Numbered from the stretch's first letter, positions 32,300-45,159 are shown. The stretch is DNA of 64,000 nt from Siphonodentalium dalli (GCA_032622095.1 CP136065.1:42879503-42943502), one strand, 5' to 3'. Made by a program: numbers and translations. The notes: generated from the letters alone by a model not told the origin.

Positions 32300-32580
32300 T
32301 GTAAATAAATTCTTTATTGGTGGGACGGATTAATCGCGATAAACAAAATGACAATCGCTCCGATCCGACAATGTGGGCTACTACTTATATTCCGGGTGTA
32401 AGAATCATGTTTTGTGATGCTATTTGGATATTTAATATATATATAGATATAGATATAGAAGAGAAATGTGCAATGCTTTGAACAAGAGTATCCTCTATTC
32501 CCACCATATATCCACAATATGCAGAGGGTTTCACATCACTTTAACCTGGGCAACGCCGGGTAACCCTGCTAGTTAATAAT
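32300..32580. repeat. Dispersed repeat ending GGGTAACCCTGCTAGTTAATA
   Basis: TATATATATAGATATAGATATAGAAGAG near 32435-32462 precedes a segment finishing TTAACCTGGGCAACGCCGGGTAACCCTGCTAGTTAATAATAAA. Similar GCAACGCCGGGTA...TGCTAGT ends are common tails of invertebrate interspersed repeats. GATATAGATATAGATGG at 30823-30841 may be another fragment. The family is not assigned. Confidence 0.45.
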
Positions 32581-33251
32581 AAAAGCCAACCCGGAAAGCA
32601 TTAATATTCGTGCAATGCCACCCAAGACCGTTCAAAAAATGAGGAACCTGGCCAAATAGCCGCATCCCATTTTCGAATATTGGACCGAAGTTGTGCATGG
32701 ACGTCAAATATGGTAATTTTCGTTGCCAAGTCGGTTCTGTGTGTAATCATGGTAGTCACCGGGAACAGTTGCATACTCGACTGGTGCCACCCCGTGGTCG
32801 TCCATAGATAGGGACCCGGCACAATTAATAGTATCAACCATTTTTTATATCAATGGAGCTGAAGTCGTTCATGAAAGTAAAATTAATATGGTATACTCTT
32901 CACTGTGAAACTGGACTGGCATCGCTGTTGCAATATAGATGCGGTAAAGCTGACAACTTACCTAAAATGCAAGAACCGATATGACTCACCGACACATAAC
33001 ACTATACGTGTATATCAATTTACTAGGATATGTATCCCTGTCGCAATAGCAAGTATCATCTTGAACTAAGATGTGTCCGAAGAAATATTGAGATAATTAT
33101 AGGTTTACATCATAGTAGCCTTTGGAACTGGTGTTTGATCCGTAACTCATACTATATGTCCACGGAACCAGCTAATAATTCGCTTCAAACTATCTGTCTT
33201 ATAAATAACAAGACAATTTGTGGTTATTAACGTCGATTTCTCAAAAGTATA

Positions 33252-33700
33252 TATAGGCCCGATTCGTCATCTCCGGTTTAAACCTGGTCTACGTAAACCT
33301 CTAGGTTTAAACCGCCGTGAGTCAGCAAAATCGTGGTCTAAACCCGCGAACGCAGGTTTAAGTGACGCATTCGTCATCTTTGGTTTAAACCTGGTCCAGC
33401 CAGACCGTTGGGTTAGCAGTAGTGTCTCTGTATCGTCGAGATAATTAATCGTACTTTCCTAATGCGGACGGCCTCGTTTTATTGATTGCGAAAATCAATA
33501 ATTTACGACAGCGACCATATTTTGATTGGAAATTTATAAGCGACAAGCACTCACACCTATACAGCGTGCCGGGATAAGTTTTTGTCAATTTCGATAATTT
33601 GTCGGAGTTTTATAAGCTTAAACCAGCAACTAAACCATCTAATTCGGCGGTCCAGCTAAACCAGCTTTACCGAGGCTAAACATGAGATGACGAATCCGTC
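33252..33700. mobile_element. MITE with GATTCGTCATCTC ends and GGTTTAAACC repeats
   Basis: Left end GCCCGATTCGTCATCTCCGG, right end GAGATGACGAATCCGTC. Inside are several variants of GGTTTAAACCTGG (33276, 33302, 33350, 33382) and inverse GCTAAACCAGC. A third end copy in inverted orientation lies at 41030-41082 (GTTTAAACTCGGAG...GGAGATGACGAATCCGGCC). No clear target duplication. Confidence 0.6.
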
Positions 33701-35520
33701 TTTTCTTCATCGCGGTTTAGAATTGTAAAACAATCAATCAAAGGGTGGAGCTGTAAATTATCTCGAATGAGGGCGTGTCTACGTGGCGACTGCCGACTGG
33801 TGTTATCGTGTCACAGTTGATTCATTCGCATGTGAGCGTTGCTCAGATATGGATAAGTTCCTTCAATATAATGTTTACAACTATATTGTGGCAATCACAA
33901 ATACAGGTGTTTTCTACGAATTCATTTGAAGGGTTGAACGTTTTAATTATGACACCAAACGATGCTACTACATGACCATATATGCTATACACAAAGTTCA
34001 ACCCTTGTACCTGATATTACCAACCCGGAAGGTATCACGAAACCGGACCATGTGGTTTTTGATAAATGATTGATGTTGCTATCCACTATTTAAAACATAA
34101 ATTCGTAAAGCGTAATGTTCCCTCATTATGATAGCTTGCTGTCGCCCCGCTACATTTAATGGACATTCCGGCTCATATCCGTTTTTATCATAAATCCTAG
34201 ACACTTTTTGACGTTAGATAGTTCGTTTGAGGTATAATTAGCCGCCGCTAACGGCGGAAAATGCGTGAATCAATAGAAAATATATGTTCGAGTAACCTTA
34301 AGTTGTTCCACCCTACAGTGCGATTCGTAAAGAAAGAAAAAATCACTAACCGCGATCAAGTGTAGGTACCCACCATAATTATGGGGGTCAAAGCCGCGGA
34401 TCGACACTGCAATAAGATGTCGCCAAACCGGAGTTGGGATGTCAAATATGCGGATTATATATTTCGCATTTTGACTGTTTTTGTCGGTGAATTAGTACTG
34501 ATAATCACTCAATGTCAGTCACGCATTCTAATGAATCGATTTTCAATTATTATAATAATTATGTAATATATAATACGTCATACTTCATTAGAAAAGCTAT
34601 CAATTTTGTCAGTTATTCACTTATGAATTGTTGACGGCGGTGTGGTCCATATAGGATGCAGACCGCCTAACATTTCCTTAAATCATTGGTGAAGCTGGTT
34701 TCGCCATTTCGGATTCGCGTGCACGAAAGAAAATCCGTAGAATGGCACGTACTTTAGAACTTGAGCTAGTAAAACATCCCTATTATATGGAATATACCAT
34801 TATCTTTCGGACAGGTCTGCACATGGCAGATGGTTCTTTGTCGGTGTGTGTGTTGGTGGGCGGAGGAGGGGTGTGTGTGCACATGGGTGGGCGTATTCGT
34901 ATGTTTGTTTGTGTTTTAATTTCATGCTAATACATGCCTTGTATATAGTAGGATATTTTCTATAATATAGGCCCGGAACTGTACATTGTTGGGGAAAATT
35001 AAACAGTGTAAATCTTTGATGGATAGGGACGTGGCTGAAAATGGTCTCAGGTGGTGTGTCCACCTAAGATTTTCTTAATGCGCATGCACCCCCGGATTGA
35101 GTAGTTCCATTTGCACCCTATGTTATAGTCCAGTCAAAATACGACATATATCGGCTGAAAATGTTTACAGAATTTATTTTATTCTTAATGTATGCAGGGG
35201 CTTCTTCCTGACAACATATACAACATTCGATGCGAGATATGTTTGTAATGTATGGAAATTGTAATCGTTTCTCCCAGTTACCATAGTTCTTTTCGATCGC
35301 ATTTGTTTGAGGGTAGTTAGATTGAAATGGACCCAACAAGAAGTGCATTTAAATACATGTAGTGGGGACATGTTATATACCAAACGAAATGGCGTGCATT
35401 TCTATATACAACGGGGTGTATGTGGTTGTGAATATCTGATCAATGTCAACTAGGTCAAAGGGTCACATAGTACAAACTTACAAGCCGGATTCTGTTTTCC
35501 GGATGCTAACTAGAAAAAGT
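33701..35520. other. No recognisable gene
   Basis: No exon signature on either strand. Minor dispersed pieces: GGGACGTGGCTGAAAATGGTCTCAGG (35027) resembles 24835 and 25206; ACCAACCCGGAAGGTATCACGAAACCGG (34019) is an inverse match of GGTGATACCTTCCGGGTCGGTG (39895). GTGTGTGTG/GGCGGAGGAGG runs lie near 34843-34890. Confidence 0.4.
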
Positions 35521-35647
35521 GACCTTTCAGACTCCATAAAAACTGGCGTCTGTCATGGCGGCCATTTTGTTTGATATGCCCCAGACTATAGTATAGTACA
35601 GAATGTTCTATACAATCCATCACAAATAGTATGCACAGAAATTCTTA

Positions 35648-35884
35648 TACAGCTGTTTACAATGAATTCCTTCCCGCAAGTCAGGGGGGAGTCGGAAAAA
35701 ATTTGCAGGCACGAATGCTGATTTTTGTCTTTCGACCCTTGTTGGGACCCACCCACCCCCGTGTCAATTTTTTTTCCGTTTTCGGCAGTTTTTTCCTACC
35801 ATTTTTGGACACCCACCCCCTTTTAACACTAAAACAGAGATTTTCGGGGTGGGGGGGGGGGGGAATTCACTGTAAACAGCTGTA
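35648..35884. mobile_element. TA-flanked MITE with CAGCTGTTTACA ends
   Basis: The ends CAGCTGTTTACAATGAATTCC and GGAATTCACTGTAAACAGCTG are inverted (one mismatch) and flanked by TA on both sides (35648-35649, 35883-35884), as expected for Tc1/mariner-type insertion. The middle contains GACCCTTGTTGGGACCCACCCACCCC and a run of 13 or more G. Its body (35690-35850) is inverted relative to 36155-36330. Confidence 0.65.
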
Positions 35885-36149
35885 TATGAATTTCAGTGCA
35901 CACTATTAGTCATGGATGTTAACATTGACATGTAAATAGGAACGAGTCATTTTGGGGTCATTCGGTCAAAAAATATATGGCTGCCCGCAGCCATCTTGGA
36001 TTTCAAAATCCAATCCATTAGCATGGGCTACAGGCTATACTGTTTGTATAATATTCTTGAGTTGCGGACAATATTGTTTGTTGGTCCTATCGACCACCCA
36101 CCCACCCTGGCATATGTGCCCGGAAAAAACTTGTGCCCGGAAAAAACTT

Positions 36150-36345
36150 TTTTCCACCCCCCCCCCCCCTGCGCAAATCTCTGTTTTAGTGTTAAAAGGG
36201 GGTGGGTGTCCAAAAATGGTCGGAAAAAACTGCCGAAAACGGAAACAAATTTGGACGATGGGGTGGGTGGGTTCCAACAAGGGTCAAAAGTAAAAAATCA
36301 GCATACGTGCCTGAACATTTTTTCCGACCCCCCCCCCCCCCCCCC
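36150..36345. repeat. Inverted partner of the 35.7-kb segment
   Basis: CTCTGTTTTAGTGTTAAAAGGGGGTGGGTGTCC...GGAAAAAACTGCCGAAAACGGAAACAA...GGGTGGGTTCCAACAAGGGTC is the reverse complement of 35715-35845 with few differences, and ends in C runs of 14 and ~20. Together they form a foldback with a ~300-bp loop. The several Pro- and Gly-rich ORFs through here on both strands come from the C/G runs and are not genes. Confidence 0.75.
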
Positions 36346-37419
36346 CCCCGGACGCATAATTATTTATCTTTTGTTGCGAAGTTTTGTGTCAGATTTATCA
36401 TTGCTTTGTTCACTTAATTGATCCAACACTCTAATATCTACATTGGTCTCCTTGTTGAACGGTTTGATCGAGGTTGGGCGAGATATCACCCCAGTAAAAA
36501 ATTAAAAACACAAACCCTGTCTCTGAGGACAAAATTTAATGCATGGCAAGTAAGATGAAGTGGCTTTATTATATATGGCATGATAACCTCCTGAATACGT
36601 GGTATTAACTGTGTCCACAACATGTCCGTCTTATATTACCATAGTCGTATGGTATTGTTTCGCCATGTGGGGTCTTAATACAAACCCGATTCGGATACGA
36701 CTAAACTGTTATTCGAAACGACAGCATGCATGTTCGTGTGAACATGCATGGACTTATGTATACGTCATTTTCATTCGCCTTTTTGAATGAGCAAATTTGA
36801 CTGCTGAGATGACTGTTCAATTAATTTAATTAATCCACCCATAATATATGTGTATACATGATTCGAAAATGGTACGGACTCATATTCAGATGAGATAAGT
36901 AGTCCAACTCATCAGTCTCAGATACATACGAAACACGCGAAAACTCACCAGAACTTTATAAGTACTATGGATATTTACTGCACAGAAGATCCGGTGTTAC
37001 TGACATCTTGATCCACCCCTTGACATCTATCGGGATCGAAAGTGGTCCCACCATATTGAGAATGACATGTGCTTTTTTTGTAATATGTTCAATCCTATGC
37101 TTCTTTGACAAAATCAATTATATACCGTCCACTGCAGCAACTCGTGGGTAAATTTGTATGTCTATAGCATGATTTTGCGATGTGTGTGATTTAGAATGGG
37201 GATAAACATGCTGTCTGCTTGATTTGGGACGTTTTTCTGTAGGTTTTCCGATGCAAAATATCCGTATTACCGGCTACACGCTGCGCCGGTATTTAAAACT
37301 GTATTTTCCATCTCAAATCTCCGCCGATAATCGTCCCAAAACAAACATGTTTATCCTCTACATATCTGACGCTCGCTGTATTACCATATCATGAATTGAC
37401 TAACTATAACGCTCCTTAT

Positions 37420-37725
37420 TATTCTTTGCTCTGAGAACAATCGGTACCCAACTTATCTATGACTTGACCAACATCTATACATCGATTTCCAAATTATTAG
37501 TGCGGACCCCTATTGAGATAATGGCTCCTGGAGCATCAGTAATGATCTCCAGTCTGACTTTGCTCAACTATAGTTTTCGTGTTCAATCCTGAAAACTAAT
37601 GAGAACATTTTAATGAGAATTTACGCCGCCATATACCGAACATTGTGACTTTTCGATGCTGAAAATTTGAGAAATGTTCTCAGGGTGTTTATATGCCGAT
37701 GCACATTACATGGCCATGGCTCGTT
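37420..37725. repeat. Segmental duplication, A part (first copy)
   Basis: TTAGTGCGGACCCCTATTGAGATAATG followed by GACT......CAACTATAGTTTTCGT, AAAACTAATGA.AACATTTTAATGAGA and TCGATGCTGAAAAT aligns to 38410-38640. Diverged by roughly one base in six to eight by eye. Confidence 0.75.
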
Positions 37726-37739
37726 CATACTTCCATATA

Positions 37740-38330
37740 TTTGGAAGAAGGTAAAGATGGGTCGCTAAATACACGAATTGCTGATCGAAAAAAAAACATT
37801 TGTATACCCTGAAAAATCTTTCCAAAGTAATATCATTTTGCCAGCTGCTTCCAATCGTTGACATATAAAATAAACGCTCTTTATTTGCCAAATCAGGAAT
37901 AGATCCCCCAATCACACAGCCGCAAAATTATTATATTGTTATGACATTAATTGTTATTAATTTGGGAGAACGCTCTTTATTCTTCTATTCTGCTCTGAAG
38001 AAAAATCGGCTCAAACTAATCGGTGACTTGAGTAGATCTTTCTGTGAGTCCGTCTGTCCAAGTTGCCTTCGACGTGAACCAGCTAGTGTAATATATTGGG
38101 ATAATGCTGGTTTTACGTGGAAGTCTCGAAATCAGACTTTACGCCCATATCCAGTAACTTTAATCGATGGTTAATATTGGTGATTAAATACACAAAATGC
38201 CGACAGTCTTAGTATAATCTGAAATGTCTTGCAAAAAGTGGTCGCAAATTTGAAGTTCTTTTCATTCTTTGATATATAACATACACACTCTTTATTGTTT
38301 CATATAGTCTGAAGAAAATCGGAACAGAAC
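37740..38330. repeat. Loosely repeated CTCTTTATT/AAAATCGG segments
   Basis: AAACGCTCTTTATTTGCC (37872), GAACGCTCTTTATTCTTCTATTCTGCTCTGAAGAAAAATCGG (37969) and CACACTCTTTATTGTTTCATATAGTCTGAAGAAAATCGG (38285) mark three degenerate units. The CTCTTTATT core is the inverse of the AATAAAGAGCGTTT core of the 4-kb minisatellite. Confidence 0.55.
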
Positions 38331-38389
38331 TTGGTATGACTTTCTGAAACACATGAAGTCCGTATACAATTAAATGACCAATATCCGGT

Positions 38390-39640
38390 TAAGTTGAACA
38401 TCGATTCCATGGTATTAGTGCGGACCCCTATTGAGATAATGATTCCAGGAGCACCGTTAAAGATGTCATACCTGACTTGACTCCACTATAGTTTTCGTTT
38501 TCGATGTTGAAAGCTAATGATTACATTTTAATGAGATATTTAGGACGCCAGTTATCGACATTTGTGACTCTTCGGTGCTGAAAATAATGAGAAATGTCCG
38601 TGATATGTTAAGAGCGTGTATAGGCCCTCCGTTGCAAACTATCTACACACATTAAACGGGAATGGCTCACATGAACCTCCAAATGTATCGACGAGTAATA
38701 GACAGAGAGCCCAGATAGTTTCAATTGCACTATCGCATACGAAATATTTGATGCCTTCGATTTGGTATCACGTTTGGACCACCGCAGAAACCCCATTCTG
38801 AAGTGTAACAATCCTGGCGTTTTGTGGCCGCTTAGACTCCAGGCAAGATGGCGTCTGTCATGCCGACCATTTTGCTTGATATGCACCATACTATAGTATA
38901 TACATGAAGTACAGAATGTTTCATATAGGCGGTCATGCTTTCCACGCGATTCGCCAGAGTTATACACCAGATCTACAATTGAGCCAAAAACCAGACTAAG
39001 AGAACATTGACTTCGGGTGTAGCCCGAAAAATGCATGGATATATAGATTTGTCTCCCTGATGAACGGTTTGAATGAGGTTGGGCGAGACACCCCCAGTTA
39101 AAAAAAACAGAAACACTGTCTCTGATGACAAAATTTAATGCATGGCAAGTAAGATGAAGTAGCTTGAATCTATATGGGCTTTTTCGCCATATTGGGTCTC
39201 AATACGCACCTGATTATGATACGACTAAACTGATATCCGAACCGACAGTATGCATGTTCTTGTGATCAGGGCCTTATATATACGTAATCTTTCATTCGCC
39301 TATTTGTTTGAGCAAATTTGACTGCTGAGATGGATGTTCAATTAATTTAATTAATCGATCCATAATAGATGTGTATACATGATTCGAAAATGGTATTCAT
39401 ATTTAGATGAGATACGCCCAACTTATTAGTCTCCGACACACACGAAAACACGCAAAAACTCACCAGAACTCTATCATTACTATTGATATTTACTGCACAG
39501 AAGATCCGGTGTTATCGACATCTTGATTCGCGACTTTGACATCTATCTGGATCGATAGTGGTCCCACCATATTGAGAATGACACGTGCTTTTAAAAATAT
39601 GTTCAATTCTATGCCTCTTTGACAAAGTCAATTATATACG
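38390..39640. repeat. Segmental duplication, unit 2 (A-B-C contiguous)
   Basis: Contains A (38410-38640), B (38835-38920) and C (39055-39600) parts in series, whereas the first unit has them apart. C-part landmarks are GGTTTGAATGAGGTTGGGCGAGA, CAAAATTTAATGCATGGCAAGTAAGATGAAGT and GATATTTACTGCACAGAAGATCCGGTGTTA. Overlapping ORFs show no domain. Confidence 0.8.
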
Positions 39641-41765
39641 GACATATTGTCGGCAGTGTGGAAGGCCGCTGATTATGTTAGTGAATAGATTTTCTTGAAA
39701 ATTTGAGAGAGCATAACAGAAAAGACTATTGAAATAATTCGCTAAAAATTGGTAAATGGTTAGATCTGGGAAAACCGACTGACCTCGGGTGGGTAAATAT
39801 TCCTTCTTCGTATGGTTCCTTGTCAGTTTTACATTCAGAAACACAATATTCGCATATTATATGCGTGAAAATTCTTTCCCATTCGGTCCGGTTTGGTGAT
39901 ACCTTCCGGGTCGGTGATACCAGGTACACGGGGTGTAGTTTGCAATCCTAATATCATATTTCTTTATGGGTCAAATTTGATAACCCATTTTTGTGTAGAT
40001 CATACCACAAAGCTCTACTGCATGTGGTTACGCCCATACATTCACATAATATTCCACCTGTTCATTTAAAGCCTGGGAAGTTTTTTTATTTTATGCATGA
40101 CGAGAAATTTATAACATTGAAAAAAGCAACGCATGTAATATATTTCTTTATTAAAACCTGTCCAACAGTTCAGATGCCGCTTCTGGTGTATACTCATAAG
40201 CAAATTGCCTTTACTTGACTGACTTCTTGGTGGAGGATTGACTAGATTATGGAGCCTTTATTCAACGTCAGAGGCGCATGCGACCCCTTTGTGCGCTAGG
40301 AGCCTGCGACACCTTTGCGCACACTTTTATCATTTGAAAATTTTAATTAAAAAAAACAACATTTAATTAAATTTAAAACAAACACAAATTAATTTACATT
40401 TTGTTTCTTCTTAGATTCAACTCCTTTCTCAATTTAACAACACTATATTTTCTTCTTTTTTTTAATTACATTTTCCTTATTTTTAAAATAAATTTTGAAA
40501 ACCTGACGCTGTTATACCATCCTCCTAGTTACCCGGAGTCACCACACATAATTTGATTGAAATCGGTCCAGGGTCTGGGAGAAAAGTTGCGAACAGACAG
40601 ACGGACAGATAGATAGACAGATCGTATACTCTTTTGTATAAACATATATACATGTAAATACACAACATTTTGTCTTTTCGTGTAAACCATCTTGCAGAAA
40701 ATCAATCACAAACAAAGTGATGAACAGCACGTGAATCTCGTGTTGAGAGACATGCCATTTGCAAGATTGATTGAAACCCAGAATGATATCGGATTAGTGG
40801 TTCACAAGCGATACCTGTTTCTCATTGAAATAAATACTACGAGCGTGCACGCATTCGCGATAATTAATGGCGTGTCAATAAGCGTAATATCGGCATGCCT
40901 TCTGGTCCGATTGGTAACAGGGATGTTTGACTGCATGCTCATATCACCGAATACAGTTGTCAATTAGCTTGCAACTGAACGACAAAAACGCCCCATTAGA
41001 CCCGGTTTGGCTGGACCACCAATGTAGGTTTAAACCAGGTTTAAACTCGGAGGTTTTAACTGGAGATGACGAATCCGGCCATAGTGTCTACACTATTAAT
41101 GAGTTATGTCATGCCGAGTGTATTTTCCTGGTCCATATAGATACCAGTCCATACCAAAAATACTTATATGGTAATATATTTGATCAGAAGTATGTATTAT
41201 ATAATCAGTCTAAATATCCCAGAATGAGATCAGGAGAAATCCTCCATTGACATTTGACCTTCAGTAAAAGCTCAATGTCACGACCTTACGCCTAAATGTT
41301 GAGATCAACTGAAAGAAATACACATCCTGAATATATCACAGGTAACATTGCGTTCATAATTTGCAATGAAGTGTGAAAACGACCACTTTATTAACATTAC
41401 CCCCCCCCCCACCAATATTTAGACACTTCTAATTATAGTCAGGGTAGTGGTACTTCCGCGCATATTGTATACGTATTAAGCTGTATAATTCATCTTGCTA
41501 TCGTGCGTTTTCTATGACCATAGATACCAAGCTTTTGAAGAAAAAAAACACAATGGCAATTTGCAAGTTTGGTACTAACTTGATCATATTTTCCATAGTA
41601 GCCCATAGACTAATATGGCCGGGAATGTGATATCGGTTATACACAGCCAGCCATATTCTCAACAATACGGCAGCAAATGAACGTTATCTTTATAAAATTA
41701 TGTGCAGCCTTTTGCGCAATCTTATGTTATTCAATAATAGCACAAATAAACCTTTCTAAGTGACA
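39641..41765. other. No recognisable gene; scattered repeat pieces
   Basis: 40550-40640 carries GAAATCGGTCCAGGGTCTGGGAGAAAAGTTGCGAACAGACAGACGGACAG, the inverse of segments at 48180 and 48580. 40330-40500 is AT-rich low complexity. 41030-41082 is an inverted end of the 33.25-kb MITE family. ORFs of 91 and 107 codons (40692-40967, 40927-41250) lack any recognisable domain. Confidence 0.4.
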
Positions 41766-42196
41766 TTAAAGGTACTCAATCCGATTCGACGGTCCCCATA
41801 CCATCAGATTCCAACAACAAATTGTTTTGAAATGCCGCTTCAGTTATCAGAATCGATTAATTGCCCAAAAATAATGCTAACCACAGTCAACTTTAGTATA
41901 AAATTGCCCAAAACCTGTTATTTATCAACGTTTTGTTCAACGAAATTTTGCCGGTTGTCAAATATCTGACACAAAAAAGCCACTGGATTTTAGTGTTATC
42001 GATCTTCATCCGCTATCTGGTCAGATAAGTTCCGTTTACTGGGCCACTTAAAATTTAAATAATAGATTTCAAACATCGACATCTGATCACTCCTAGCTTT
42101 GATGGGTGGGTTCATCGACTCGAATCAAATATTGTTTACCCCCGAAGCCAAGGAAATAGTAATTTGCGAGCGTTAATTCGGATTGAGTACCTTTAA
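41766..42196. mobile_element. TTAA MITE with AGGTACTCAATCCGA ends
   Basis: TTAA at 41766-41769 and 42193-42196; inverted ends AGGTACTCAATCCGATTCG and AATTCGGATTGAGTACCT. The interior (inverse strand) runs TATTTGATTCGAGTCGATGAACCCACCC...GGTTGACAAATAAC-type sequence that aligns with 60781-61145 beside the Tx1 LINE. Non-coding and piggyBac-like by target. An ORF of 69 codons across the left half is incidental. Confidence 0.8.
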
Positions 42197-42775
42197 GCGG
42201 GCGATACAATCCCAATACCTTCACCAATGTGAGTGCCGATTGACTTCCTTACCATGACACGTGGCACCATGATTAATCATTCACATGAACGGAGAAACAA
42301 GCATGCATGGTACCATCTTGTGCGACGCTGTTTGGTTCATTTTTGTAAAATACGTTTTTCGTTTCGTTATATCAAATTCACGAAACGGCGATATCCACAT
42401 TCAACTCGTATCGTTAAATATAACTATACTTATAATAATGCAGGATGTGCCAGACCTGGTTACAGTGTTTCGAAATATAAATTCCTTTGGTCCAGAATTA
42501 TATCAAAGCTCTGATATTCTTTCGATTACCCTCAATTCCAAATAGTTCGAATGATAAATACATATGTATCGATCATTTTATTGGATCTGTGTGCGCGCGC
42601 GTGTGCTTGTTGCCACTAAACGTCATTCGAGTACCGCGTCCCTGTATTGTTTTTGCATCGGTACCACTTAATAACCTCAATCCACAGTAAAAAAAGCTAT
42701 ATTCTGGAAGTGTTTTATCAGCTGTAACATGGAGCCTGGACACTGTTGTGTCCGTGACATTGCAGCCCTTTACCC

Positions 42776-43173
42776 TTAACCCTTTACCCAACAAACCGGC
42801 CAAAACCGGCCAAATAAAGCTTCAACAGCCTAAAATATCTTCGGTCTGTCTCAATAAAACCATACAAATATGGATATCATTGGAACCGGCTCCTTGACCA
42901 CATTGTGATAGTTACAGTTAGCCCTGTGCCAATGCATTCTCTTATATATGCGAGTCGACCATAGGTCGCCTCGCATATATAAGAGAATGCATTGGCCTAA
43001 AAAAAAATTTTTTTTAACACTTTTTACCATTTTTTCTTACATTCTTTAACAATTTTATTATTTTTAATGTGTTAAGCCAATGCATTCTCTTATATATGCG
43101 AGGCGACCTATGGTCGACTCGCATATATAAGAGAATGCATTGGCACAGGGCCTTCTGTTGGGTAAAGGGTTAA
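42776..43173. mobile_element. Double-hairpin TTAA MITE, copy 2
   Basis: TTAA at 42776-42779 and 43170-43173; ends CCCTTTACCCAACA and TGTTGGGTAAAGGG are perfect inverted repeats. Palindromes at 42928-42996 and 43076-43144, each with loop GTCGACC(A/T)(T/A).GGTCG, are reverse complements of each other. Left of hairpin 1 lies GGCCAAAACCGGCCAAATAAAGCTTCAACAGCCTAAAATATCTTCGG, shared with copies 1 and 3. The best-preserved copy. Confidence 0.9.
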
Positions 43174-45150
43174 TATTCATCTGGAATCAGTGTCATCAAT
43201 TCTGTAATTGCCAGGTTTTCTTTGGGGATCTGGCACATATAACATGTTGATTCAGGAACATTAAAGGCACGTGAGGCCTTAGTTGTCGAAAATATTCATA
43301 TTTGTTCCAAACACCGTAAACAGAAAAACATTAAAACGCATACAGTTTCGTTCATATATACCATGACCATCGCGTAAACAGCATGTTATCATAAATACCT
43401 ACTATATTTTACCTAAGCAAGAGCCTGATTGGGTTACAGAGGACAGCACGATGCTACTGGCTAATCACACACAAATGGCATAAACGCTCTTTATTAGTTC
43501 CATATCAGGAATTCACCAACAAAGAACGCTCTTTATGTTTACCATCATAATATAAACAAACACCAGAAAAGTAACTTTTTATGCTTTTGTTTACATAACA
43601 ATGGTTAAACATATGAGAATAACATACTGTTTATGCGATATTTCTTATTTATATACGGACAAAGTCTGTTTACATTTTGATGTTCTTTCTGTTTGTGGCG
43701 GGTTTTGACGGGTGGAAATATTTTCACAGGATACCCACCGCCAAGGCCTCCCGTACCTTTAAACAACGTTTCCCCCAACTTTAAGTTAGTTGGCTGTTTA
43801 GGCTTCCGCGGATATCTTTGACGGTGTATACACTAAGAACAAATAACATCTATCCCTTGTCTTTCTTTTTTTAGGACGTCGGTGTTTTTCTGCTTTGTCG
43901 GTTGGGGGTGCGGTGAAATTATACACTCACTTAATCTCAAGATTGCTTTGAGGTGTGCATATGTCAGTCCTGATCTTTATGCATAATAGTTTACAGCTTT
44001 TAGTTCTGCTAAGCGATAGGTTTGACTTTATCTTCCTTTGTGGCATTCTTGAGGAAATTAAATTAGTTGAATTTATCATTGGTTGGAAATGTTTAGATAT
44101 CAAGTTCAACAAACGACCTATGGTAATTTGTTATTTAATAAAATGGTGTTGAATTTATATTTGAACGAATGTGCAACGATTTAACTCGGATCTGTGGCGA
44201 GGAGTCAAATGTACCGTATTGTCGTGGTGATAAGGGGTAACAACAGCGATATACCTCAGACCGAATTAACATGTGTTGAGATTGCACCAATATAGTTTGA
44301 CTTTCCGTAATTTTAGATCGAGATTAGAATATTTTCTTTCGTTTGGGACGTGGACTTTTCCATCTATTGGAACACTTGAGGGATTAGATGGACAACAACT
44401 CTTACAACCAGAGGAGTGCAAATTGAGTATTTTAAATTGTGAATTTCGATTTGTGAGGTGTAAATTTAAATTAAAACTTTGACAACCTACCCTTGCCGAA
44501 AAAGACCAATAATCAGTGCCCCGAAAACAGTTATCGAACCCGATTGTGCTCCATAACAAGTTTTTTTCTGGACACAATTAGGTTTGGGTTGGATTATAAT
44601 ACAACAGGTTTCCAACAGCTCTGATAATGACATATTTCACTAATTAGTTTTGTGTGTAAACGGGGGAATTGGTACCTTTGTTTCTTTTGTAAATAAATAA
44701 TAGAACGTAAAAAATATCCTATTCCATATGTAGGACTATCCCTGCAATATGGTCAGATGGTAGCATTGTTAATTGCTCGCGGGCATTCTCTGTTTTGTTC
44801 CGTATGAATGAAGCTATTTGCTATTACTGTGCGGGAGTTATCATGCCTCGTCTGTTGTCCGAGTGTTACCAATAATGCAGTTGAAGAAACAGACAGTGGA
44901 TAGGTACACTCAATTGCAAGATATATTTTGAAAATAATGCAGGTATATGTTACTCAATTTGTGTCTATGATGTCGGATTGACAAAATGGTCTAAATAATG
45001 CTCTGATGATTCTTACTGGTGAAATTGGGATAAATGTGTTGGCGCTATCAATAAAAGCCACTAGCGCGAAAATCGGTGAAAAGTTAGAGATTGAACTTTG
45101 TGCGAGACATCAGCTTAATAATACGGGACTATATTTCTAAAAGTTTTGTT
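43174..45150. other. No recognisable gene; minor repeats
   Basis: AAACGCTCTTTATTAG (43488) and GAACGCTCTTTATG (43524) repeat the minisatellite core in inverse form. 44076-44150 (TTGGTTGGAAATGTTTAGATA.CAAGTTCAACAAACGACCTATGG) resembles 46170-46245. A 69-codon plus-strand frame and a 103-codon minus-strand frame overlap at 44266-44577; neither shows a domain. Confidence 0.4.
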
Positions 45151-45159
45151 CAATGGACA

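Larger units (their letters stand above)
35530..37125. repeat. Segmental duplication, unit 1 (B-C parts)
   Basis: GGCGTCTGTCATGGCGGCCATTTTG...GATATGCCCCAGACTATAGTATA (about 35545-35600) and the block from GGTTTGATCGAGGTTGGGCGAGA (36462) through CAAAATTTAATGCATGGCAAGTAAGATGAAGT, TTCAATTAATTTAATTAATCCA, ATACATGATTCGAAAATGGTA and GATATTTACTGCACAGAAGATCCGGTGTTA to CCCACCATATTGAGAATGACA (37065) match 38835-39640 in the same order. The MITE at 35.65 kb and its inverted partner are insertions specific to unit 1. The duplicated block shows no coding exon. Confidence 0.8.

Noticed and set aside
35950-36420. Proline/glycine-rich ORFs on both strands
   Set aside because: Products of C and G homopolymers in an inverted repeat; no domain and mutual overlap.
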